This document shows positions 25,367 to 33,138 of a stretch of 64,000 nt of DNA, piece after piece. Each line of letters begins with the position of its first letter. The first letter of the stretch is position 1. Source of the DNA: Bacteroidales bacterium UBA1216 (lineage in GTDB: Bacteria; Bacteroidota; Bacteroidia; Bacteroidales; Paludibacteraceae); NCBI GenBank assembly GCA_002309255.1, contig DBXI01000076.1:37394-101393 (forward strand), in the 5' to 3' direction. The position numbers and the translations under genes are program-made. The notes beneath the pieces are model-generated. The model made no database searches. It was not told where the DNA came from and saw only the letters and a list, made by a program, of their open reading frames with translations.

Positions 25367-27121
25367 TTAATGCACCAATATCTTTTTTGTATGCCACTGT
25401 CCGTCATAGAAAGCCTTGACAAAATATATTCCGGTGGGCAGTTGCAGCGTGAGGCGTGAAAGTTGTGCATCCCCGGCGTCCTCCAATCTGCCGTTATATA
25501 CCGTTATCAACTTACCGCTCACATCCAGCAGATAGAGTATATTGGGTCCATGCGGAATAGACGGGGCGCTTATGAGGTCAGTGGCATCAAACGGATTTGG
25601 AATAAAATCTTCCTGTACATTGGCTATCTCATCGTCGTGCCAATGTCCTGTGCAGTCCGGCATATAACAGAACTCAACGATGGTTCGCACGAGCATGTCG
25701 TTGAGATGTTCAACACGCAGGCTGTCAGTAGTGGGATTAAGGTGGCTATAACCTACACCCGAATCGTCTGTAAGGAAAAACGAAGTGCCGTTAGTAGCCA
25801 ACGCAATAGACCTCAGCAAATATTCCCCACTCTCCTCTATACCACTGCATATGACCGGCACAATGCGTACACCTGCAGCAGCTGCATTGAGTATCTGATC
25901 GTCCAGCAAGGCTAAAGTAGCGGAATCCTCGTGGCAGGGGGCATCCAAAATCAGAAACGCTATACGTGCACGTGCTTCTTCATTCCATCCGGCACTATTC
26001 AGTGCGGCCATTAGCGCCTCGGGGATAGCCTCCGGGTAATCTCCTCCGCCATTAGCCTCCTGACGATCGATGAATGATTGCGTTGTAGCGATGTCCTCCG
26101 TGAGCCGAGAGAGTCGCGTGAGGTACTCATCGCCATGATCTCGATACACCACAGCACCGGTTCGGATCTTCAAACCACCTGTCGCCTCTGACGCGCGCGC
26201 TATCACATCCTTCATCTCCGCCTGCAGGTAGTGCAGTTCATCACCCATCGATCCTGTAGCATCGAATACAAACAGCACATCTGCCCCTTCAGCAATTTCG
26301 CAAGGTTCATCCACTACGATGTGTTTAAGCGGCTCATTCACTTGCCGGGGTTGACTGTTTAACAACAAACTGTTCCACAATTCTGCCTTTCCCGTGTTAT
26401 CGGTCATTGCTTGGAAGATCGTATTTCCCCGTTCGTCCGTAAGCGAAACAGGATAATTGACCACCGGATAGCCGTGCTTGTCTGTTACAGCCACGGTATA
26501 ACGTTCTCGCGGCTCTATTCCCCACGTTCTTGTGAAGCGTGCATGTGTGCTATCTATGATAGTTGACCACGAAGACCACCTTGCAAAATCATTCACTTCA
26601 CCGGCAGTCAGTTTCCCTGCCGAAACGTTATTACCAACCGGTGCGCCATGGTAAACTCCCGCCATGGCTGTTTCGGCTATCCCATCATGCTCCGCCATAG
26701 CAACATCCTTGTATACTGTCTCCGCACTTGCTCCACGCCTCATCCCCATAGTAAGGTAGAGCTTGTCGCCGCCCTTACTCCCGGCAGGCTTGCCCGCATT
26801 CGGAACCAACCTCACCTCCATCGTCTGCTCATCCTTGATGCGCATGGCTGAACTTTTATACCCCTTGCATGTCACCTTAACCGAACGCACGCCGGCCAGA
26901 TGCTCAGGAGAGAGCTCTACCCGACCATCGAAGGATGTTGTGTACACCGATTTGCCTACCCTCACAACAGCCCCGGGCAACAGGGCTTGTGTGGTATCCA
27001 TAACAATGACCGTAAGCGGCCGAGTACGCGTTTCTGACGAAGGAAGATTTCGTTTGGAACAAGCATGCGCAAAGCCTGTGCATAACAATAAAGCAAAAAT
27101 TATAAATGATATTCTTTTCAT
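25367..27121 (-). CDS. Secreted VWA-domain protein with T9SS sorting domain
   Basis: 584 residues: signal peptide (about 1-20; Cys21 follows in AHAC, not a good lipobox), an N-terminal carboxypeptidase-regulatory-like beta domain (about 35-105, GAVVRVGKSVYTTSFDGRVEL), an unassigned middle with a second beta domain (about 205-250), a von Willebrand factor A domain (about 279-470) with the metal site D287-x-T289-G-S291 in FVFDATGSMGDE and GGGDYPEAIPEAL, and a C-terminal domain (about 520-584) with LLDVSGKLITVYNGR and LPTGIYFVKAFYDG typical of T9SS type A tails. It probably ends up on the cell surface. Divergent from the AraC-type regulator, which may control it. Its ligand is unknown. Confidence 0.85.
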   Translation of the reverse strand: MKRISFIIFALLLCTGFAHACSKRNLPSSETRTRPLTVIVMDTTQALLPGAVVRVGKSVYTTSFDGRVELSPEHLAGVRSVKVTCKGYKSSAMRIKDEQTMEVRLVPNAGKPAGSKGGDKLYLTMGMRRGASAETVYKDVAMAEHDGIAETAMAGVYHGAPVGNNVSAGKLTAGEVNDFARWSSWSTIIDSTHARFTRTWGIEPRERYTVAVTDKHGYPVVNYPVSLTDERGNTIFQAMTDNTGKAELWNSLLLNSQPRQVNEPLKHIVVDEPCEIAEGADVLFVFDATGSMGDELHYLQAEMKDVIARASEATGGLKIRTGAVVYRDHGDEYLTRLSRLTEDIATTQSFIDRQEANGGGDYPEAIPEALMAALNSAGWNEEARARIAFLILDAPCHEDSATLALLDDQILNAAAAGVRIVPVICSGIEESGEYLLRSIALATNGTSFFLTDDSGVGYSHLNPTTDSLRVEHLNDMLVRTIVEFCYMPDCTGHWHDDEIANVQEDFIPNPFDATDLISAPSIPHGPNILYLLDVSGKLITVYNGRLEDAGDAQLSRLTLQLPTGIYFVKAFYDGQWHTKKILVH

Positions 27122-27264
27122 ACTCGTTTTTTTTACTTACATACAAACAAATTGTGTGCCAAATATATTCAGGTAACCTCCTGTAAACTGCTCTGGAACT
27201 ATACGGACGATACCAGTTTACAACTTCCTGCCAACTGCCACACATTACAAAAAAACGATGTATT

Positions 27265-27337
27265 TTTTAAGAATTATCTTGCAAAAAGTATATTTTCATG
27301 CACAAAAGTGAACTTTTTTTTAAGAATATTCTTAAAA
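27265..27337. promoter_or_regulatory. Tandem palindromic operator candidates, 53 bp apart
   Basis: A perfect 20-bp palindrome, TTTTAAGAAT-ATTCTTAAAA, occupies 27318-27337, just upstream of the -7 box of the AraC-type gene. A partly matching copy beginning TTTTAAGAAT and ending CAAAA starts at 27265, exactly 53 bases earlier, about five helical turns. The gap is otherwise AT-rich with no gene. Confidence 0.6.
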
Positions 27338-27352
27338 TCGAAAACTTTTTAT

Positions 27353-27360
27353 TATCTTTG
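27353..27360 (+). promoter_or_regulatory. -7 element of the AraC-type regulator gene
   Basis: TATCTTTG matches TAnnTTTG. No TTTG lies 20 bases upstream; that place is taken by the end of the 20-bp palindrome, consistent with a regulated promoter. The leader would be about 40 bases. On the other strand CAAATATA at 27160-27167 is a candidate -7 box for the VWA gene. Confidence 0.6.
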
Positions 27361-27407
27361 CAGTCTCGAATAAAAACGCATAAGCAAACCCACACAATAT
27401 TATACAT

Positions 27408-28253
27408 ATGCAAGATAATACGATTCCCCTGTTAGACTGCCCGAAAGATTACCTGATTGGTGATGCCAGCGGCAAGATCATGAACGAATACGGCCGTTTT
27501 CCGTGTAAGATACAATGTACGGTTTTTGCTTTTTTGGCTCGAGGTACAGCCAAGGCGACCATCAATGTCACACAGTACGATTTCCATCAGAACGATGCAC
27601 TGTTGCTGGAGTCTGGTTCGTTTCTGCTGATTCACGAGTTCTCGGAGGATGCGTTGGTGTACTACGTACTGTTCAGCTCATCGTTCATGGAAAAGAACAC
27701 GTTCCAGACTCGCCTTACTGCCAATGCGATGCATATGCATTCGCCTATTGTTACGCTCACAGCTGAGCAGTCCGAAATCATGGTTAACACCTGTAAACTG
27801 CTGATTGATGCGCTGAACTGCACTCCGTCGCTGCTGAACACCGAAAAGATGGTGAATGTGTACAACATCTTCCAGATGACATTCAACGGATTCTTCCGTC
27901 AGCAATCCGAGACGACTCTTCGTCCGCAGGATAGGAAGAACGAGATATATTACGAATACTGCAACCTTGTACTCAAGCACTATCACGAGTGGCATCATGT
28001 ATCGAAGTACGCTGACATGATGCACCTTACTCTTCCGCATTTGTGTGCCACCATCAAACAGGTGAGTGACAAGACGGCTGGCGATCTGATCGTTGAGGCC
28101 ATTATCACCGATGCCAAAGCCAAGCTCAAACTGACGAACTTGCAGGTGAAGGAGATAGCGCTATCTCTTGGTTTCGATAATGTGGCGTTCTTCAACCGAT
28201 TCTTTAAGACACATGCAGGGGTGACCCCCAAGGCATACAGGTTGATGGTGTAG
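27408..28253 (+). CDS. AraC family transcriptional regulator
   Basis: 281 residues. N-terminal cupin-like sensing domain (about 25-130, YDFHQNDALLLESGSFLLIHEF) and two C-terminal helix-turn-helix motifs (about 190-278): YADMMHLTLPHLCATIKQVSDKT and LQVKEIALSLGFDNVAFFNRFFKTHAGVTPKAYRLMV, the latter a textbook AraC signature. The effector is unknown. The tandem palindromes upstream are plausible autoregulatory sites and lie between it and the divergent VWA gene. The following 63 bases are a GTGAAA-type spacer repeat leading into miaB. Confidence 0.93.
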   Translation: MQDNTIPLLDCPKDYLIGDASGKIMNEYGRFPCKIQCTVFAFLARGTAKATINVTQYDFHQNDALLLESGSFLLIHEFSEDALVYYVLFSSSFMEKNTFQTRLTANAMHMHSPIVTLTAEQSEIMVNTCKLLIDALNCTPSLLNTEKMVNVYNIFQMTFNGFFRQQSETTLRPQDRKNEIYYEYCNLVLKHYHEWHHVSKYADMMHLTLPHLCATIKQVSDKTAGDLIVEAIITDAKAKLKLTNLQVKEIALSLGFDNVAFFNRFFKTHAGVTPKAYRLMV

Positions 28254-28316
28254 CGGAAAGTGAAAAGTGAAGTAGTCGTTCGAGTGTAACGAGATAAGAA
28301 AAGTGAAAGGTGAAAG
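28254..28316. repeat. GTGAAA-type spacer repeat with small hairpin before miaB
   Basis: GGAAAGTGAAAAGTGAA, then CGTTCGAGTGTAACG (a 4-bp stem), then GAAAAGTGAAAGGTGAAAG, which runs directly into the miaB ATG. Words recur every 7-8 bases. The same word type is seen at about 30133-30165, 30668-30700, 31110-31135 and 46888-46918. Confidence 0.6.
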
Positions 28317-29636
28317 ATGCCAAAGAAATTCTATATAGAGACTTACGGCTGCCAGATGAACGTGGCGGACAGTGAGGTGGTGGCTGCAATCATGCAGACC
28401 ACCGATGCCGAATATACGGATGATTTGAATGAGGCGGACATTGTGTTGCTGAACACCTGCTCTATCCGCGACAATGCAGAGCAACGCGTGCAGCACCGCC
28501 TGCGGGAACTGGCGGGCGGCAAACATGCCAAACAACGCATGGTGGGTGTTATCGGTTGCATGGCGGAACGCATGGGTGAAGAGTTGCTACGTGATTACAA
28601 GGTGGATTTTGTATCTGGACCGGATGCCTATCTTGACCTGCCTAACCTCATCGCTCAATGTGAGCAAGGGCACCAAGCCATCAATGTGCAACTCAGCACC
28701 ACCGAGACCTATGCGGATGTGCTTCCGGCGCGCATAGGCAAACAGATATCGGGATTTGTGAGTATCATGCGCGGTTGCAACAACTTCTGCTCCTATTGCG
28801 TTGTACCATTCACGCGCGGACGCGAACGCTCGCGCGATATAAATAGTATATGTACTGAGGTGCTCGATCTTGAGCGCCGCGGTTATAAGGAGGTTAACTT
28901 GCTTGGACAGAATGTTAACTCCTATCGCTGGGAGAAAGATGGCCAAGTGATTGATTTCGCCGACCTGCTGCAAACTGTTGCCAAAACGGTGCCAGGAATG
29001 CGTATCCGTTTCACTACTTCGCATCCGAAGGATATGAGCGATAAGACATTAGAGGTGATTGCAGCCAACAAGAATATCTGCAAGTTTATCCACTTGCCGG
29101 TACAAAGCGGCAGCAACAAGATCCTCAAACTCATGAACCGCAAGTACACGCGCGAGTGGTACCTGGAGCGCATCGCAGCTATCCGTCGCATTGTGCCTGA
29201 GGCCACGATAGGTACTGATGTGTTCTGCGGCTTCCATGATGAGACACTGGAGGATCATGCGCAGACCCTTAGTCTGATGCGGGAGGTGGGGTTTGACACG
29301 GCGTTCATGTTCAAGTATTCCGAGCGTCCGGGTACATATGCCCACAAACACCTGCCTGATAATATCAGCGAGGAGGAAAAAGTAAGACGACTGAACGAGA
29401 TAATAGCTTTGCAGAACACCCTGTCACTGGAGAGCAATCAGCGCGAGATAGGCAAAACGGTTGAGGTGCTGGTGGAAGGTTACTCCAAGCGCAGCCATGA
29501 TGATATGTACGGACGTACGTCGCAGTACAAGACGGTGGTCTTTCCACGACAAGGACGACATATCGGCGAGTTTGTGATGGTCAAAATCAGCTCCGTGTCG
29601 GCTGCAACTTTGAAAGGCGAGATAGTGGAGAGTTGA
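28317..29636 (+). CDS. miaB: tRNA-2-methylthio-N6-dimethylallyladenosine synthase MiaB
   Basis: Radical SAM enzyme that adds a methylthio group to i6A37 of tRNA. 439 residues. N-terminal UPF0004 domain with the auxiliary-cluster cysteines in TYGCQMNVADSE, NTCSIRDNAEQR and GCMAERMG; radical SAM CxxxCxxC in CNNFCSYCVVPFTRGRERSR; C-terminal TRAM domain (VEVLVEGYSKRSHDDMYGR). This is MiaB rather than RimO by the N-terminal DSE motif and the SRDI region. Monocistronic by appearance, with an AT-rich tail after it. Confidence 0.96.
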   Translation: MPKKFYIETYGCQMNVADSEVVAAIMQTTDAEYTDDLNEADIVLLNTCSIRDNAEQRVQHRLRELAGGKHAKQRMVGVIGCMAERMGEELLRDYKVDFVSGPDAYLDLPNLIAQCEQGHQAINVQLSTTETYADVLPARIGKQISGFVSIMRGCNNFCSYCVVPFTRGRERSRDINSICTEVLDLERRGYKEVNLLGQNVNSYRWEKDGQVIDFADLLQTVAKTVPGMRIRFTTSHPKDMSDKTLEVIAANKNICKFIHLPVQSGSNKILKLMNRKYTREWYLERIAAIRRIVPEATIGTDVFCGFHDETLEDHAQTLSLMREVGFDTAFMFKYSERPGTYAHKHLPDNISEEEKVRRLNEIIALQNTLSLESNQREIGKTVEVLVEGYSKRSHDDMYGRTSQYKTVVFPRQGRHIGEFVMVKISSVSAATLKGEIVES

Positions 29637-29659
29637 AAGAAAACGGAGAAAAAAAGATG

Positions 29660-29708
29660 ATTTTTTGCTGAATTTTGTACTCAAAAATGACGATTTTGGG
29701 CAAAAAAT
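29660..29708 (+). terminator. Possible A/T-rich hairpin after miaB
   Basis: ATTTTTTGC pairs with GCAAAAAAT (9 bp) around an AT-rich interior that can also pair. It follows the miaB stop by about 24 bases and lies before a new promoter. Weak by GC content. Confidence 0.35.
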
Positions 29709-29748
29709 GAAAAAAAACACCATGAAAGTGCATTTTTTTGCAAAAATA

Positions 29749-29780
29749 TTTGCATATTTGAAATAAAAGTATTATCTTTG
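29749..29780 (+). promoter_or_regulatory. Strong Bacteroidota-type promoter upstream of the structured leader
   Basis: TTTG (29749-29752), 20 bases, TATCTTTG (29773-29780); predicted start near 29787. It drives the leader/ncRNA candidate, the 54-aa gene and possibly greA. Confidence 0.82.
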
Positions 29781-29786
29781 CACTCG

Positions 29787-29899
29787 AAAACAAATAAAAT
29801 TTTCATAGTTAAGGTTTAGGTTTAATGGCAACAGGAGGCTGGGAAGTTTCCTGTTGTTTTTAAAACCAAGAGAAAAAACCTTGCTGTGAAGACTTTTTT
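29787..29899 (+). ncRNA. Candidate structured RNA or 5' leader
   Basis: Three nested stems can form: AAGGTTT (29811-29817) with AAACCTT (29876-29882), GGTTT (29819-29823) with AAACC (29863-29867), and CAACAGGA (29829-29836) with TCCTGTTG (29849-29856), the last a perfect 8-bp stem followed by TTTTT. The 3' end may be the T-run at 29894-29899. A 12-codon ORF (MATGGWEVSCCF, 29825-29863) lies across the inner hairpin. I do not recognise a known Rfam family; Bacteroidales-1-type RNAs also have such a promoter and a terminator, but I cannot confirm a match. Confidence 0.55.
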
Positions 29900-29900
29900 G

Positions 29901-29949
29901 TTTTGCTATTTTGAGGCAAAAATATACAACGATGCAAGCAATTGCATCG
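29901..29949 (+). other. Two further hairpins ahead of the 54-residue gene
   Basis: TTTTGC/GCAAAA (29901-29906, 29916-29921) and a perfect 8-bp stem CGATGCAA-GCAA-TTGCATCG (29930-29949) closed by a GNRA-type GCAA tetraloop. The second ends 18 bases before the ATG at 29968, so it could affect translation initiation or act as an attenuator. Confidence 0.6.
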
Positions 29950-29967
29950 CTTTAATGTTTTAAATTT

Positions 29968-30132
29968 ATGGCTAAGAAGAAGTCAAAGAAAAATGTCCCT
30001 GTTCTTCCGCAGGTGGTACAACAACCGATGCCTGTACCGGAAGTGGAAGAAGAGTTGTTCGACCTGAGCAATCCCGATGAGTTTCGCAAAGCCTTTATTG
30101 CCTCAGAGATATTGGGTAGGAAATACTGTTGA
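29968..30132 (+). CDS. Small basic-acidic protein of 54 residues, function unknown
   Basis: Opens MAKKKSKKNVP, continues with a Pro/Val/Gln linker (VLPQVVQQPMPVPEVEEE) and ends LFDLSNPDEFRKAFIASEILGRKYC. The lysine-rich start, the linker and the amphipathic C-terminal helix look like a real protein rather than chance, and it lies directly behind a strong promoter and structured leader. The FRKAFIASEILGRKY ending resembles short conserved proteins I associate with Bacteroidales, but I cannot name a family. A GTGAAA-type spacer separates it from greA. Confidence 0.65.
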   Translation: MAKKKSKKNVPVLPQVVQQPMPVPEVEEELFDLSNPDEFRKAFIASEILGRKYC

Positions 30133-30196
30133 AATGTGAAAGGTGAAAATTGAAAGATAAAAGGAGATGTAGGAAGAAAATAAATAAAATAAATAT

Positions 30197-30667
30197 ATGG
30201 CAACAACTTACATGACTGCAGAAGGTCTGCAAAAACTAAAAGAAGAGCTGTCGTTCCTCGAGAGCGTAGAACGCCCACGAGTGATTGCGGCAATCGCTGA
30301 GGCACGCGACAAGGGCGACCTGAGTGAGAATGCCGAGTACGACGCTGCGAAAGAAGAACAAGGACATCTGGAAACACGCATTGCTATCCTCAAAAGCAAG
30401 ATCGTAGATGCACGAATTATTGATGAGAGCTCTATCAACACCGATGAGGTGCAGATTCTCACACGCGTGCGAGTACGTAATAAGAGGAATAATGCTGAAA
30501 AAGTGTACCAGATCGTAACCGAGGGAGAGGCAAACATCGCTGAGGGCAAGATTGCGTCCACCACACCTATTGCCAAAGGTTTGTTGGGCAAGAGAGTGGG
30601 CGAGGTGGCACAAGTGAGCGTGCCGGCCGGCATACTTGAGTTGGAAGTGATGGAGATAAGCCTCTAA
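30197..30667 (+). CDS. greA: Transcription elongation factor GreA
   Basis: Rescues backtracked RNA polymerase by stimulating transcript cleavage. 156 residues: MTAEGLQKLKEELSFLESVERP starts the N-terminal coiled coil, EARDKGDLSENAEYDAAKEEQG contains the acidic tip (Asp and Glu of DLSENAEY), and the C-terminal FKBP-like domain ends ATTP-PIAKGLLGKRVGEVAQV-like with PAG. Normal length. It probably shares the transcript of the 54-residue gene. The next gap has a TTGAAA-type spacer. Confidence 0.96.
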   Translation: MATTYMTAEGLQKLKEELSFLESVERPRVIAAIAEARDKGDLSENAEYDAAKEEQGHLETRIAILKSKIVDARIIDESSINTDEVQILTRVRVRNKRNNAEKVYQIVTEGEANIAEGKIASTTPIAKGLLGKRVGEVAQVSVPAGILELEVMEISL

Positions 30668-30701
30668 GAATAGAAAGTTGAAAACTGAAAATTGAAAGAT
30701 T

Positions 30702-31109
30702 ATGACGATTTTCACAAAGATCATCAACGGCGAGATCCCAAGCTTCAAGGTAGCAGAAAACGAGCATTGCTATGCTTTCCTTGACATCAATCCGCTTGTA
30801 AAAGGACACACCTTAGTTATTCCCAAGCTCCCCGAACCCGAGGCTGATTACATCTTCGACCTTGATGACGATACCTATGCGCATCTTATGGCGTTTGCCA
30901 AGCAGGTAGCTGTCGGTATCAAGCAAGCTACGGGATGCAAGCGCGTAGGTGTAGCCGTACTCGGGATGGAAGTAAATCATGTGCATATTCATCTCGTGCC
31001 GATGAACTCGGAAAAAGATATGTTGTTTACCAATCCCAAGCTCCAGCTCCCCGCTGAGGAAATGGCGCAGATAGCGAACTCCATCGCGCAGGCTATTGAC
31101 CCGGTGTGA
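30702..31109 (+). CDS. HIT family nucleotide hydrolase
   Basis: 135-residue histidine-triad protein. N-terminal MTIFTKIINGEIPSFKVAENEHCYAFLDINP and KGHTLVIPK, then the catalytic HVHIHLVP (H-x-H-x-H) near residue 92-99. The family hydrolyses nucleoside phosphoramidates or dinucleotides (Hint type); the exact substrate is not readable. Spacers of the TTGAAA type flank it on both sides, the second containing the small GCCC-TAAC-GGGC hairpin at about 31140. Confidence 0.92.
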   Translation: MTIFTKIINGEIPSFKVAENEHCYAFLDINPLVKGHTLVIPKLPEPEADYIFDLDDDTYAHLMAFAKQVAVGIKQATGCKRVGVAVLGMEVNHVHIHLVPMNSEKDMLFTNPKLQLPAEEMAQIANSIAQAIDPV

Positions 31110-31175
31110 TAGTTGAATATTGAAAATTGAAAGTTCTTAGCCCTAACGGGCACGATTATTTGAAAGGAATTTATT

Positions 31176-32195
31176 ATGGCTTTTTTATCCTTTACGCAAG
31201 AGATTGCAATAGACCTTGGAACCGCTAATACCCTCATCATGTATGAGGATCAGATAGTAGTTAACGAGCCCAGTGTGGTAGCCATTTCGGTGGCGGATAA
31301 CAAGTGTCTGGCCGTAGGCCGCAAAGCACAACAGATGATAGGTCGCGGCAGTCAGCAGATACGCACCGTACGTCCGCTCAAGGAAGGTGTGATTGCCGAC
31401 TTCCAGGCTTGTGAGATGATGATCCGCGGACTGATCAAGATGATTCCGCAGAAGAATCGTCTGTTCACTCCTGCCATCCGCATGGTGGTTGGTATACCTT
31501 CGGGTTGCACCGAGGTGGAGATCCGTGCTGTGCGCGACAGTTGCGAACACGCGGGCGGACGTGAGATCTACATGTTGTACGAACCGATGGCTGCGGCTAT
31601 TGGTATCGGCGTGGATGTAGAGGCTCCGCGTGGCTGCATGATCGTGGATATAGGTGGTGGCACAACGGAGATTGCTGTGATCTCACTCGGCGGAATCGTT
31701 GCCAACAAGTCCATCAAGACTGCCGGTGACGACTTCAACCGTGACATCATTGACTTCATGAGCCGCATGCACAATATGCGTATCGACGAGCCGACAGCCG
31801 AGCGTATCAAGATAGCCGTAGGTGCAGCACTGCCCGAGTTGGAGGATGCTCCGGAGGATTATATGGTAACTGGCCCGAATAAGGTGACCGCTCTGCCGAT
31901 GAAAGTGATGGTAAGCTATCAGGAGATTGCCCACTGCCTGGAGAAATCAATCTCGCGTATCGAGCAGGCAGTGTTGGCTGCCCTGGAGTCCACACCGTCA
32001 GAACTTTATGCCGACATTGTTGAGAGTGGTATCTTCCTTGCCGGCGGTGGTGCCCAACTGCACGGATTGGCTAAGCGTCTGCAGGATAAGATAACGATTC
32101 CCTTCCATGTTGCGGAAGATCCGCTGTTGTCCGTTGCTCGCGGTGCTGGAATCGCTCTGAAGAACTACGACAAGTTCGGCTTCCTGATTCGCTAA
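31176..32195 (+). CDS. mreB: Rod shape-determining protein MreB
   Basis: Actin-like filament protein that guides lateral wall synthesis. 339 residues. Phosphate 1 loop IAIDLGTANTLI, connect 1, phosphate 2 MIVDIGGGTTEIAVISLGG, and the adenosine motif GIFLAGGGAQLHGL are all present. First gene of the mreB-mreC-mreD-mrdA-rodA elongasome operon, which implies a rod-shaped or ovoid cell. Confidence 0.98.
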   Translation: MAFLSFTQEIAIDLGTANTLIMYEDQIVVNEPSVVAISVADNKCLAVGRKAQQMIGRGSQQIRTVRPLKEGVIADFQACEMMIRGLIKMIPQKNRLFTPAIRMVVGIPSGCTEVEIRAVRDSCEHAGGREIYMLYEPMAAAIGIGVDVEAPRGCMIVDIGGGTTEIAVISLGGIVANKSIKTAGDDFNRDIIDFMSRMHNMRIDEPTAERIKIAVGAALPELEDAPEDYMVTGPNKVTALPMKVMVSYQEIAHCLEKSISRIEQAVLAALESTPSELYADIVESGIFLAGGGAQLHGLAKRLQDKITIPFHVAEDPLLSVARGAGIALKNYDKFGFLIR

Positions 32196-32236
32196 TATAG
32201 CATATAGAGCCTGCCACGTTGTAACAACAGACACTT

Positions 32237-33112
32237 ATGCGTAACCTGCTACAACTGATAGTACGCTACAGCAACTTCCTGCTCCTGCTGGGGCTGGAGG
32301 TTGTTGCGTTTATCTTTGTTGTACGCGGAAATAGATACCAGCAGGTGGCAGCTTCCGGCGCAGCCAATGCTGTAACGGGTAGCATACAACTCATGCAGGA
32401 CAATGTGAACTCCTACTTCCGTCTGCGCGCCGACAATGCGCAACTCCTTGAGGAAAATGCAAAGCTCAATGCCGAGATAATGCACTTGCTCAACATGCAG
32501 GAAAACGACACCAATGTTTGTCGAGCCGTTTACGAGTCATCTACGAGCCGTTTTCGAAGCAATAGCGAAGGACAAGGCGCATATGTATCCTCCGATTTGG
32601 ACTATACATTCATACCGGCACATGTCATTGCTTATAGCAACGACCGACATCACAACTACCTCACCCTTAATAAAGGCAGCCGCGACGGCATAACGCCCGA
32701 CATGGGAGTGATTGGCAAGGATGGAATTGTCGGTGTGGTTCAGACGGTTAGTACGCACTTTTCCGTCGTGGCACCGGTGATACATGAGGGAATATATATA
32801 TCCTCGATGATCAGCAAGAACAACTATGTGGCAACATTGCACTGGCACGTACCTGATATCCGCCATGCTGAACTTGAGGATGTGGCGCGACACGTAAATG
32901 TTGCGGTTGGTGACACAATTGTTACAAGTGGCCTAAGTGCGATCTTCCCCGCCAATATGCCGGTAGGCGTAGTGTCTAAATTGTCGCTGGGCGAAGGTGA
33001 TTCGTATTACGATATTGATGTGCAGCTTGCAACCGACTTCCACAGCCTGCGCACAGTGCATATCTTGCAGTTCGCGCACCGCAATGAACTGGACTCCATT
33101 GCAAACCGATAG
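32237..33112 (+). CDS. mreC: Rod shape-determining protein MreC
   Basis: Periplasmic elongasome scaffold that activates PBP2. 291 residues: N-terminal membrane helix (about 15-32), coiled coil (about 60-92, LRADNAQLLEENAKLNAEI), then a two-barrel domain from about residue 115 (IPAHVIAYSNDRHHNYLTLNKGSRDGI; GVIGKDGIVGVVQTVS; VGDTIVTSGLSAIFPANMPVGVV). The linker at about residues 95-111 (CRAVYESSTSRFRSNSEG in part) is serine/arginine-rich and encoded by 11-base-period DNA, unlike the rest of the gene. Confidence 0.95.
   Translation: MRNLLQLIVRYSNFLLLLGLEVVAFIFVVRGNRYQQVAASGAANAVTGSIQLMQDNVNSYFRLRADNAQLLEENAKLNAEIMHLLNMQENDTNVCRAVYESSTSRFRSNSEGQGAYVSSDLDYTFIPAHVIAYSNDRHHNYLTLNKGSRDGITPDMGVIGKDGIVGVVQTVSTHFSVVAPVIHEGIYISSMISKNNYVATLHWHVPDIRHAELEDVARHVNVAVGDTIVTSGLSAIFPANMPVGVVSKLSLGEGDSYYDIDVQLATDFHSLRTVHILQFAHRNELDSIANR
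32521..32560. repeat. Degenerate 11-bp repeat inside mreC
   Basis: TCGAGCC, ACGAGTC, ACGAGCC and TCGAAGC begin at 32521, 32532, 32543 and 32554, an exact 11-base period with 4-base spacers GTTT, ATCT and GTTT. The consensus is close to the TCGAGAC unit of the 10150 and 36987 arrays. Confidence 0.65.
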
Positions 33113-33138
33113 CGTACAGCACAACAAAGAGAAAGGAA

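Noticed and set aside
29825..29863. Tryptophan-operon style leader peptide (MATGGWEVSCCF)
   Set aside because: Only one Trp codon and no amino-acid biosynthesis genes follow; the ORF lies inside a hairpin and may be incidental.
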